NCBI RefSeq assembly: GCF_002443255.2
Contig: NW_019211456.1
Location: 47,304,486-47,368,485, forward strand
Direction: 5' to 3'
From: Varroa destructor
Lineage: Eukaryota; Arthropoda; Arachnida; Mesostigmata; Varroidae
Length of the DNA: 64,000 bases
Shown here: positions 25,301 through 36,991 of the stretch, in pieces
Layout: each line of letters opens with the position of its first letter
Numbering within the stretch: position 1 is the stretch's first letter
Notes under the pieces: model-generated
What the model was told of the DNA's origin: nothing
Databases searched by the model: none
What the model saw: only the letters and a program-made list of their open reading frames with translations
Program-made: the position numbers and the translations under genes

Positions 25301-28300
25301 CGTTGGAAAATCATACGTATGGTATAGTGCGGATTAATTGTCAATGTATTACGAGACGAGCGAGTAGACACATTTCGGCTTGTCGCCAAATAATACTTCA
25401 GGATACGAATGGATACATACAAAAGTAAGCTAAGCAACGCATTGGACTCAGTGCTATATTGATGCCGTGTCACCTCAATCGATTATAGCAGAACGGTCAA
25501 TCAGCCAACTTAGCGGTTTCGAAGGCTGGGTAGCAGCAAGGAATTGGACATCCGAGCTTCGAGTCTCTAACACAACTGACGTATGTCCGTACTTATTGTA
25601 CGTAGTATTTGAGCAGTACAAATGTTTACACGTCAAGACTACAGGATGACCACGGCTACTAAGCTACAGGAATGGACTTTCTGGAGATCAAGCAAAAACT
25701 GTTTACATATGTTGAGCGTAGCCCCCTCCCCCTCCCCCCAGAAAAAGCCACACACCCCACACATTGTCCATATAATTTCACTTCCTTCGTTGTGCATTAT
25801 TTACATCATGTCATTAAACATATCATGCTTAATATGTTATAAGTTTTCTGCATAATTGCCCGCTAACTTTTACTCCTTTTATTATTTATCTGACCATTTG
25901 TATATGGTTCATAGACAACTATGAACAAAATTACTTCGGTGTGTCGATCATAACGTTGCAACGCGAAAAAAAACCATTCGGTTTTTATTGCTTCATGTAA
26001 TCCTTGCGTGTTGTTAGCTTTGATAATGCCAAGCGCATCAATTAAACTGTATTATCTAAATTCACAGACCACACGCTCATTTCATTACATTACAAAGTGA
26101 GCAATTATAGGTCAAGAATTGGCTTAGGGTTGACAAGCGAGCGTCTACCAAAATGGTCTAATGTGTTAAATGTGCGAGTGGCGCTTTCTCTTAAATGGAA
26201 CTCGATTCAAAATTGCGCGCTTCTGCTACGCGCTCTTGTGTGAGTTATGTCGCTCGATATTAGCGATAATACGTTACCTTTACCATTTGATTTTCTGAGG
26301 TGCTACGACGACACATTCATTAAATTCTAGCTTTTACAAGAGAGAATTTAATAGTGAGTACTCTTAATTTACAGCTAAAAGCAAAGGAACCGTTTGATCA
26401 CTCGACTGAATGATATTTAGGATGATAAAGTGTGTGTTCTTGATATGAAATTTCGAGACGTTTACTGTACCCATACGATGGAAGGCTACACAACTGCCTG
26501 GCCACGCACGAAGCAGACACAACTGATCTAACCGAAAATAAGCTGCTGTCGTAATTGTAGGCATTCTAAATCTGTGTCAACTTTGGCAATTACTTTTATA
26601 AAAAATATACTATTCAAAAGTTTTTCTATTATAGAAATTTCTGGTGGTACGTAAGGAGTAACCCAATTGTTGTGAAGTGCGTTTTAGAGAGCTAACGATA
26701 CTGGTTACACAAACAAGCAGCCCTTAACGATGATTGTTATTAGGTCGGGTCAGCGAGAAAAGTCGACTAGAAACATTTTAGTAAGTCAACTGAAATTTAT
26801 TTCTGTATATTATTTCTAAAAAGTGTTACTAAAAAGCAATATTTTTGTAAAATTTTCTGCGTTTCAATTTTTTATAACCGGGGATTTAGGTCTGATTTTC
26901 CACCTAATATTGCAATTTGGAAACGAGGCGTGTATAGTGCTTCAATCTAGCTCACAGAAGCTATGCAAGCACATTTATTAGAGAATGAAGTTCATTTAGA
27001 GAATAGACACCGAAAACAGTCATTTAGAATCAGCTCAGACATTCATCTGAGAGTTTATTTGGAGAGATGGATATAAATGCATCTTATATACATATAATTT
27101 GTTAAAAGGTAGAGCAATTTAATTTGATTGGTGTGCCGTGTTGTGTGAAGTGAGGATATTAAGTTTTCTAACAATCGCTCCGATCCTAACACAAAATGTA
27201 GCAAGAACACAATAAGTTCAGAGATAAAGAGTAGTGCTTCTTACCGCAAACAAATTAACTTTTTTCTTGACTCATTGTTTATGCCAACTTGTAATTATGG
27301 GCATAAAACTTAAACGCGAAAATCTGTGCGACGTCATCTACTGATAACTTCTAAAAAAAGTTATTAGCGAAAATCTCTAACAAAAATAAACCGAAACTAT
27401 ATCTGCGATATTGAGCTGTAAATAACTTTAGTACGTAAACAACTATATGTATTGGGGGTAAATCAGCATAATTGAGAAATCTTACTTGTGCATATTGCTG
27501 ACGTTAGAATCCAACCCGTGTTACGGAGATCCTTTAAGTCAGCCAGAACTGTTTTTTACTTGCTCGGCCATTGAACGTGCTTCTGTTTTAGGGAATATCT
27601 TTGGTAGCACACACAGAGTGGCCGGCTAGCCACACATGAATAATGGACTCTAACAGGGTGTACACACACTGTCATTCAACACTTGCTCCGTTGGCATAAT
27701 CAATGTATTCTTCCTCAATAGCCGAATAGTTTCATAGCGGGTACGCCTGAACTGGCTGAAGACGGGCCTCTAGTCAGAATTTGGAAATTGGCGCCCTTTA
27801 GACTGGCATGGCCGCTGCATGAGGCATTAGGAGAGGGTGCATGCGGAAGCAGTCCCAGGGAGCCGCTGTGTCCCCTTTCCCAGCTGAACATAACGTAAGA
27901 CGTGCGGACTCAGCACGAAACATTCTCTGAACTGATGCTCCTCCCTTCACAACGATTATCGCTGACGGTGAGAGCTCTCTATGAATGGCTGAAAATAGAT
28001 TTAAAGAAACATGGCTCCCGAACATGGCTTTTCAAACAGGCTGTGCCGTTAAGAGTAAATTACATCATTTTTCCGTGAAGTAACTTACTCATCACACAAA
28101 AATTTAACATTCATCGTACTACGTGGAAGTATTTAATATAGGAACTGTACGAGGATAGACCCGTACCGAACTGGAAGAAGTTCTCATCAACGGAAGCAAT
28201 TTAATCTGAGCAGTTTCTGTAGCACTGGGTAGTTGAAAAGTCAAAAGAAGCTTAAAGAAAAGTCTCACTTTATTGAAAAAAATGCCTTTATCATCTAGAT

Positions 28301-30359
28301 TTCTATTTAAAAATTGCAACTAATGCACAAATGTAAGGTTTTCTTGCAGCCTTGTTCTTGATAGAGAAGAAGACGCATGATTTCACAAACAAATTCTGAT
28401 CAGGATTTTGCGTAAGGATCGGAGGGATTAATAAGGTTGACACAGGGACAAACACTCCTATAAGCCCAGTGTTAACTTCGCAGCAAATTTACTCGGCTTC
28501 TATGTGATGTTGTACAATAGGTTTCCTTCAGGAAGAACCTATTCGTAGCAGTGGACGTGTCCTATCTGATACAATGTTAAACACGCTCTCGAACGAGTTG
28601 CCTCTTTTTAGGTCGCCAATAAAGCTAGAATGCTCGTAAATTCTAACATATGAAAATAGTGGAACGAAGCAGTAACCATTCAGGAATGCAATAATCAATT
28701 TAATCAAGCTTCTGTCGTACACTATAATATATATCAGCAACATGTTCTATCTATTATTTAAAGGTCAACAATAGGCTCTAATGCAAACAATCAAAGCAAT
28801 AGCATACACAAGGTTGGTCCCATCGATGAAAAATTTGTATACAAAGTAAAGATTTGCCATGCGACATTTCTCCAGAGCTGACTAATCAGAAAGACTGGCA
28901 CCATACCAAGGATCTGATGTTAGCTCTGACTAGATAATGGGATGTTAGTGAAGACTGAGCAGTCGTTAACCAGTTGTGGCTTCCCACGATTTTGACGGAA
29001 AGCACCAACAACGAAGTGAACGAGAACGCGGGTAAGAATAAAGCGACAAATAAATATAGTAAATATTCTTTAGCGAGCAGAAAATCATTTGGATAACATC
29101 GAAGGGCTTAACTCTCGTGGAATCGGGAAGTTATCACAGCCAACGGTTTTTTTTCTGCATTATATTAAACAGATTTCGCGGTTGTGTCAAGTACTGGAAC
29201 TAAATTATATTCTTTTAACGCAATCGACGGCTCTCACCGATTTCATAGAAATATCGAAATCCTGGTTGCGGTTAGAGAGCTGGCAAAAGTGTGCGTCGTT
29301 GATATCGTCTACTGGTTCAGATGTAATACGAAATTTGTTATAAAGCCCATTGTAATGCGTTAGTCTATAGAATTTTCATACATTTTGAATTCAAACCTGT
29401 TCATTGATACGAATTGAATACGACAGTTGGGAATACATTGGACAAATGTATGACAGTCTTATGTATATCATATAGAACAAATCATGTTTTGTGTTTACTT
29501 TCTCAATTCTAAAATATACGATTGTCAGCGGTGGTTGTGTCAGTCCAAGGAGAATAACGCCATTAATTCTGCCCTTCTACACACAGTTTGTGCCAAAGAA
29601 GTCCGCCCTGATATCGGTACATAATCTGGCTAATAGCATACCTTATAGATAAACAATATTTCAAATGTCCTGCTTGAACGTCGGTCTGTGGTTGAAATAA
29701 AGCCTCATGCATGCAGGTCAACTAGAGCGTAAAAACGGTATTATTTTTTATAAAACTAGATATACAAATGATTCTGTTTGTAATTTTCTTATACCGGTTA
29801 AGAGCTCAGTAGGGTTGGCCACATTATTTCTAGTCAGTTTCTGCGATGTGTCACTGTGACGTGAACGGTTGCCAGTTCAGCATTAAACTGGGTCGTTCGC
29901 TTATTCAGGCTACGCATGCTAAGTAAGCTAAGATGATAACCCAGTAAGGCTTGAAGGAGCATATTTAAGAAAACTTTTGTTCTAAGTCTACCTCAGTGCG
30001 GCACCAGGTTTGCTTTCGGTAACAGCCCACAAAACCGGTTGTTTACAGTGTATATAGAAGTATTAAAAAATTAGACAATTATTCCATTATACCGTTAAAT
30101 ACTGGCAAAATGAGTTTTACACCTAGTAGTATAATGAAGCGATATAATAAGCAATTATAGGTATCCGAGCAGTCAACCGTCAGACTTGTTATGGGCATAT
30201 ACTCTATTGCATTGTACTAAATAAATGACGTCTTAAATGTTAGTATGTCAATTTCCCGTCTCTACGGCATCCATAACCCTGGAGCACCTTTACGTAACTT
30301 GAACCGTTTCAAATATAACTAGATAGAACTATGTTTTTCGTCTACTACTAAAGCGGTTA
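22305..30359. other. Long intergenic stretch, no gene recognised
   Basis: Eight kilobases without a family I recognise on either strand. Open frames are all under 90 codons. Points of structure: an inverted repeat at 24245-24281 and a locally GC-richer block at about 27780-28030, whose composition differs from its surroundings and which carries a 75-codon frame on - of unknown nature. Confidence 0.55.
24245..24281. repeat. 8-bp inverted repeat, 21-nt spacer
   Basis: CCTCCTAG at 24245-24252 and CTAGGAGG at 24274-24281 are exact reverse complements. This is short enough to be weak evidence of function. Confidence 0.55.
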
Positions 30360-30490
30360 AGTATTACTCCCGACGGCTGGCTCCCAGCACCAAATAAAGT
30401 GTGATTACGCCCGAAGCTAAATTTCGACCACCCCGTGTCCCGAAGTTTGGTAGTTAAACATGCTACCCACTGCTCTATCACGCGAATAAG
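30360..30490 (-). mobile_element. tRNA-derived SINE-like insertion
   Basis: Read on -, the segment begins with a tRNA-like head. TAGAGCAGTGGG matches the RNA polymerase III A box at 11 of 12 positions. It is followed by an anticodon-arm-like GTTT...AAAC hairpin and then TGGTCGAAATT, a degraded B box. A tail unrelated to a tRNA follows (GGTGCTGGGAGCCAG and on). Spacing between the boxes is tRNA-like, but the T stem does not pair, so this is not a working tRNA gene. Head plus unrelated body is the usual build of a SINE. Ends are approximate. Confidence 0.55.
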
Positions 30491-31319
30491 TAATACATTA
30501 CAAGTTTATTGGAAACAATCGTTTTTGTGGACACGTTTGATGAACTTCGACCCACTAACGGCAACACCGACAGCACGTTAAATTTTGGCGCTTTTCCATA
30601 AAGTAACGCAAAGCTTCTTTTATCTATAGACGTTCATGCGTGCAGCAAGTGTAATTATCCAGCTTTGTTTATTGTATTGCACTTAATATCAATATTTTAA
30701 TTCTTAGTAATATAAAATTCGGTTAAGAAATAAATACCACAGACTTTGACAATGAGCTTCATTCATTATATATGTAAATGTTCATTAAATAGTGCTGTCC
30801 AGTACAGTGGCAGAATGACGAAAAATTTCAGATGCTCGTTCCAGACTCCATTTGGACAGAGGTTCCCAAGGCCTTGTTCATGCACTATGAAGTCGTTTTA
30901 AAGAATAACGCCTGGTATTGAAATCCCCTCTCCTTTCCCTCAGAAGGATACCGCACGAGGTAGCATGTCCGAAAATCTCCAAGAAGTGATTTAAGAGGGA
31001 AAGGAGCTGGTCGGGAGAGCCGCCGAGCTGCCGCGCTGTGTTAACCGCTTGCACTGTTAACGTTTCGGATCGGAGATCAGACGGATCTCTAGTTATTCAA
31101 GGTACTATTACCTTTATGGCGCATACATTTTTCGTCTTAAAAACTAAAAGGTGGAAGCTACAAGCTAAAAAGTGGAACTAAGTTGGGCCTCGACCATAAG
31201 CCTGAAGGTTATTTGGATCCTTCGAGCATGTTGCAAGCATAGTTAAACTATTGTGCTTTAGAGAGCAACAAAAAGGCTGTACCGTAGATCGGATAATTTT
31301 AATTAGATCTTACGCACAA
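30491..31319. other. Intergenic with long-spaced inverted repeat
   Basis: No coding frame is recognised. It contains the 12-bp inverted repeat at 30930-31006 within a short, less AT-rich block (about 30920-31085). Confidence 0.6.
30930..31006. repeat. Perfect 12-bp inverted repeat, 53-nt loop
   Basis: CTCCTTTCCCTC (30930-30941) and GAGGGAAAGGAG (30995-31006) are exact reverse complements. The purine-pyrimidine bias of the arms could favour unusual DNA structure. It could also be the remnant of terminal inverted repeats of a very small element. Confidence 0.75.
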
Positions 31320-32665
31320 GCTTCGTTATTTACCATGTCACGTACAGAGGAACTCTGTGGGCGCGCTCCAGAACGCTTGTCTCCTCCCAAATGTCGTTCT
31401 GACGTCGTGCTAAACGGTACTATTCAGTAAATGTTTACCTACTGTCGCACTGCCAGCCCAGAAGAGACTTACTAACTCGTTAGTAATTTCTAAACAAAGG
31501 CATCATGGCGGGGAACAGCGAAGGAAAGTGTCTGTTAAGCTGCTCTCCGGTTTGCTGATTAAGAAACTGAACAGCTACTTAGAAAGCGTGCACGATATTC
31601 CAATGGAGGGACACGGCTTCTGGAAAGAATGTTCGAGAGAAGCGGCATGCGGGATGTTGACTGCCGACGTCCAGAGCGCATTGGTCGTGCGGTATAATCC
31701 ACTGTACGCGGTATCTATCGATTTCAAAGCAGCCTTCCGTTAGGCGCCTAGGCACAAGACTATGCTGATCGAGGCGGGTAGCTCTATGAGTGTACCTTAC
31801 GTTCTCGTCCCGCTTCAACAAAAGAACAGAATAATTATCGACGATATGTTGGCCGAACTTTCGCCCTTCACACAAACAACTAATCTGGCTTAGAAGGATA
31901 ACCTAAGCCCACTTATATTCTCTAGTTTGCTGAAGGGCTTTCCTAATCAAATAAAAAAAAAACCGAAGAAATCAGGGTCATCTGGTATGCAGATTACATA
32001 TTGATGTACGGTTTGAACGGATTTCAAGTGCAGCAAGCTCCATCCTCCAAGGCAGTGTTGGCCACATGGGCAATCAAATCGCTTGCCTTGTTTGTTCTCA
32101 GCTTGTTTATCCTCAAGGTATTTCCGGTCGCGGCGTGTGGCCTACGCGTCATTTAGGAAGATTTCGCAGTGGAGAACTTCGGACGCCTAAATCGCTTTAA
32201 AACCCCCTATCCCAAAAGGCTTCTGGAATTGCGAAAAACGACCCCAAATCACCGCGCATACCTCTTAGCCGGCTCGAAACTGCTGTCGGAGAACCTACGT
32301 CGTCGCTTCTAGCTACCAGCGGCGGAAGTACTAAGACCAACCTTGATAACTACGAGCAAAAATTTGCGGAGGGCGATGAGGATTTCTTAACTTTCAGTGC
32401 AATGAGATACGATAGGTGGAACAGGACGAACCGGCTAAACAGACATGTCGCTTATCACATGAGTTCCACCACAGAATCTAAAAAAAGCAGTGTTTCCACG
32501 ATCTTGTACCCGATACGCATAGAAGCTCAAGATACTGGGAAAATTCAGATAGATGTAACCGCTTGTTGCCCCTTAGTACATCCTGGTTGCCCATTAAGGT
32601 ATTTAATAGATCTTTAAAATTAGTTTTAAAAGACTCGTATAAGCCATACGAAGCAAAGTTTTCCG
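31320..32665 (+). mobile_element. Degenerate non-LTR retrotransposon, copy 2 (reverse transcriptase remnant)
   Basis: This belongs to the same family as the element at 18.27-20.18 kb. The frame 31528-31743 encodes LLSGLLIKKLNSYL, then GHGFWKECSREAA, then NPLYAVSIDFKAAF. These are consecutive early motifs of a LINE reverse transcriptase (the G-F-x-x-x-x-S block and the ID-x-KAAF block holding the first catalytic Asp). The frame stops right after KAAFR, where a functional enzyme would continue with D. The YADD-type catalytic motif is not found intact downstream. The 5' endonuclease region seen in copy 1 is missing or beyond recognition, as expected for 5' truncation. The 3' end is placed where similarity to copy 1 stops. 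The clade is not determined. Confidence 0.75.
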
Positions 32666-35600
32666 ATGTTTCTATACACTCACTTTGATATACTGTTGTC
32701 CATTTCTATATGCCAAGCATTTGGTTACTACTAGCAGAGGTGAATAAATTTGATTTAATTTTGTATGTTGAATACACACATTTTCTCATTTATTGGACTT
32801 CATTATCGCGATATATACAACTATTCATTATAAGAGCGAATCTTTTTGGCAATCGTTTCGCGCAGGTATTGGGTTGAACTCACTGTAATGATGACTCGCC
32901 TTAGCAATGGATTTGTCCTTAATTGACGGGAGCGAGGATTTCTTAAAATGTGTGTCACGACGTGCGGATCACGTCAGATCCCCTGACTTGAGGTAACCCC
33001 GTTGGGGTAAAACACGTCGAACTGCAACAGTTCCTCCTCAGTGGTGTAATTCACGTGTTTTAACAAGGAACGTTTCGTTTTAGGACTTCGATTTTTCTGG
33101 TACCATACGATATCTGCTCATTCTAATAGACCAGTTGAAAAAATTAGGTACGCTAATGTTTCATTGGAACTGTTTGAAACCTTCGTTGCCTATTGGCGCA
33201 CCCTTTATTTCCTTATATTAGTTAGTTAAGCTAAGAGCTTGGATAGAACTCATTATAGCGGAAAACTGATCGGGTCGTTCTAAGCCACCTACCAATTGGC
33301 AGCTGGGTGACTGAATAATGCTCTGTGTTCCACTAGTAGGACCGAATCATGTATTTTCTGTAAACGTCTCCATACTGAGGATGCGGCATAGCGTCGTCCC
33401 AAAACTAAGTAGAGATGTCCATTATCAGGCTGCGCGGCTTCCAAACAACGAGAATATCTATGTGTCCTTACATAGAACTCTAACTGAATTACGACCGTTT
33501 TCGACAGTAAAGGTAACCCAGGGACTTTTATCACTATAGTAAAAGTACTTTTATACGTTAATCATATCCGCTATCCCTTGGAACTGATGTTCTTAAATGA
33601 TCACGTCAGCCGTCCATAACTTTACAATGAATGTGAGTTACTTAACAAAAATTTGCTTATACCATTCAGCCATAGGTTGATGTATTATTAGACGGGTCAA
33701 AAGGGCAGAAATATTCTACATCACTATTATATATGTATACGCTAAGCACGAAATAGCGAGGCAATGTACTAAATAATAACCTTACTCTTTATTTGTAAAG
33801 AATATATACGTAGACGATGCATAACATCAGTTGATGCAACCAGATTTGTCGTAAAAATAATAATAGTGATGATCATCATCTTAAGAAGCTGGATCTTCGT
33901 ATCGTAGATACGTATGTCAACAGCGTAAATACAGACAGATTGAACAACGAAACGATTGCATATGTGTTTCCATTAAATAAGTCTAAACGGGTATCGTTTA
34001 TTGGCATCGGAGCTATTATCGTTGTTTGTTTTCACCAAAAGTATGATAGCATATCTTGAGTATAGAAAATTAGATGATTATACCGCTATCGTTGTTGTGT
34101 CGCTAGTGTTCTTATTTAGTTCCTGCCGATTATAACGTCGTCGATTGTCGACGAAGGCTTACCGCGGTCGCTGTTTTCGAACGAGCGGAGAACGCCCTAT
34201 AATGCACAAAATCTAATATAATAAATGGCTATAATTTTATTGTTGAATAATAGGGACAATTAGTCGTAATATTTTTTTTTCGTTCCTGTTCTATCTGAAG
34301 ATACACAGCGGCCAAGTAGGAATAGCTTTCTATTGAAATGCGTTGACTGTATCACAGATTCGATACGGCATCGTTGTTAGCGGCTAGCACCAATAAAGAA
34401 CGGAATCATCGATACTTCGTAAAAGAGATACGTGATTTCTCTCTACGTGTTCGTCTTTGATTTGCTTTTGATGTTCACAGCGGTTCATCATAATTCTATG
34501 AAAAACTGGAAGGGAATGAAAACAAAAGGAAAGGTTGCAATATTTTTTTGCTCCATCCATGTACGAAACTGTGATTTCTTTTAGGCGACCGGACCATCTG
34601 ACGAATTGTGCAAAAAATATATAGATTTATATTAATTAGCCTTTTTTGGTATATTGTTAAATCTAATGCCCATATCAATAATACTGACAAATTATGTGTC
34701 AAATAGTTCGCAAGTATAAATTATCTATGCTTACATTATGCGGAGCGTGTCGCACTAAACGTTCGAGTCCCTGTTGCCGTCCGCACAGTGTATTATTATT
34801 AGTGCATCTACATCGGTCTCTATGATACCTATTTTTTCTGAAAAATGAAATTTTCGGCTTTTGTAAGGGAGCAGTAAATATTGACTGGGCTACTTCTGTT
34901 TCAGTCAGAAATAGCTCAGCAGCAGTCTGATGAATAGCTCACTGTTGTCCGATCTCGAGAATAGATCGGCCTACTTCTGTCGTTAACTATATCTTCATGT
35001 TCATTTGAAGATTTTCTATAATACTGGCCAATAATACTGCCTGCATTGCTGTAGACAAGATTGACACCCATGTAGTTTCACACGTCATGATGCCAGTTTG
35101 CCATATTCCATAGCTGCTCTGTCGAATTCTACAGTTCATTATGAGAGTCCAGATAGACGCTTCACATATAAGTTTTCTTCCTGCTAGCATTTATTATACA
35201 GCATTTCCACATGGACATGTTTTCAAAAAATGTATGTCTCACTGTTTACACTCTCAAACGTGTATCCATGTGTAGAACTCGATGTACTTCCAGAGACCTG
35301 TAAGACATCCATTAGCATTCGGTGCAAAATAGTGCGCCCACTTTAGTATTGCTGTGATTAGATACATATAATCTCAGGGCGTTTTTAAGGCTAGGTAAAA
35401 AAAAGAAGAAAAAAAACGATCGCTCTGCAAGCTTGCTGGCCATTCTTTCTCGCTCCTGAATTACGCAACGATTTCCGTGACAAATAATTAGTGGATCACA
35501 TTTGCCTTATATCATTGAATAATATTTGATGTGATAGCTGGCTGTACATAACATTTTTTGTAAATCTACTGACTGTATAACGAAATCCAACTTAGCGCAT

Positions 35601-36821
35601 TTAGTATAGTTGTTTTGCGGTTCCATCTTGCCCTGGACTTACACTGGAAGTATTTTGCAACATCGCTAAACATGGAAAGTAGAAAAATTCCAATCGACGT
35701 AAAAGTCAAGTATAAAAGCTTCTTGGGAAGTTTAATTAACTGAAGTGATATTCGACTAGTTAGTCGAAACATCACCGCTTTTTACAACAAGGCAAACTTT
35801 GATTATTCCTGTCTCTCAAGTTAGGATTGTATCATCACTGAAGAGAACTGAGAACTTTCTAAAGAATGAAACTTGTCCTGTTCGTCAAACTGCTCGTCCA
35901 AGCGACTGAATCACATAGCTAGAAAAATGAAATCATATTCGCAAAATCGACTGCAAAACTTCAACAGGTTTATTGAACTCGGAAGAATCTCTGAAGTAGG
36001 AATAAGCGAAACGTCGCAATTGACCATATCAGCTAAACATAGTATAGGAAGACGAACTAGTTCAACATGAGCGACATCGCAGAGAGTAGCTATAATCAAT
36101 TTTGCGGATGAAGCCAGCCAGCCATCATCAACTCTTACCACAAACCAGCGAGAATACGCTGGCCGACGGCCTTAAAGACGAAACGAACTTAACAAGAGTA
36201 CACTCGCCAATTGTATTTACGTATACGGCTGTTGCTTTTGGCCAGATCGGACGCGGAAACGTCTTATCGGTAAGCAGCTTATTCGGGTGACAAAAGCATA
36301 GGCGAAAGAACTTGCTTCCGGTTTTAATACCGCAGTCATGTACACGGTTTCGGACTCGGTCTATCTTTACCGTAGATAACATGATATAGCACTTTAGTCA
36401 GACCCAGAGTTGACTTATTATTTGAACGTACAGAACGACTGACATAAGAGAACGTATAGTTTATTACGACTCCAACAGACAGGCAGACTACACAGCGAGT
36501 TTTGATTCGGCTAGATGTTTTTCGGTCGTATGAATAGAATCAACACAAAATACAGAAGTTTCGCAAGGCATGGGCCATTACGAGCAGCACTACTAATATG
36601 TACGTCATATGCATCTCTAGACGTCTCGAATTTTCGTGTAACTCTTTCTGGTTTCCTCTATCCAAAGTTTTCTTGAAACGTTCTTCTCTATTAAGCAAAA
36701 TCAGCTATCTTTATACTTAAACAAGAGCCAACGTGTACTACAAGGACCGTAGTCGAATTCAAACCGAATATAAGTGCGTAAAACGTCTCAATTTTATCAG
36801 TTTTCTATCGACATCTTGCAG
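32666..36821. other. Intergenic, no gene recognised
   Basis: Short open frames only. Overlapping opposite-strand frames at 33289-33539 and 35873-36141 have no recognisable motif. Confidence 0.55.
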
Positions 36822-36991
36822 GTAGACGCATTGCTGTTATTACTGGTGCCGCTATCGTGGTCATCTTCACTGGCTGTTTTATTATCTTCCATTCGTTTCC
36901 ACGATCGAATTTTATGGCCGAGTATCGAACGCAAGCTTTGAAAAAGCCGGCGTCAGGCGACGGCCAGCCCAACAATCGACGCGCGTCGTAG
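36822..36991 (+). CDS. Possible last exon of a small single-pass membrane protein (SMIM20/MITRAC7-like?)
   Basis: After an acceptor (ACATCTTGCAG) a 55-residue frame runs to TAG at 36989-36991. It contains one transmembrane segment (IAVITGAAIVVIFTGCFIIF), then a polar tail with MAEYRTQALKKPA. The layout (basic residues, one helix, then an EY+x-QA-type stretch within a protein of about 65 residues) resembles SMIM20, a mitochondrial inner-membrane assembly factor for cytochrome oxidase. Identity is low, so this is a suggestion. The exon needs a short upstream exon ending in phase 1 with the ATG, which I did not find. Alternatively, a weak donor (GTAGGA at 36988) would splice to a frame at 37169-37351, or the helix could belong to the phosphatase gene downstream. 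Confidence 0.3.

Noticed and set aside
34141..34165. Short palindrome TCGTCGA-TTG-TCGACGA
   Set aside because: Seven-base arms are within chance expectation for a 64 kb window.
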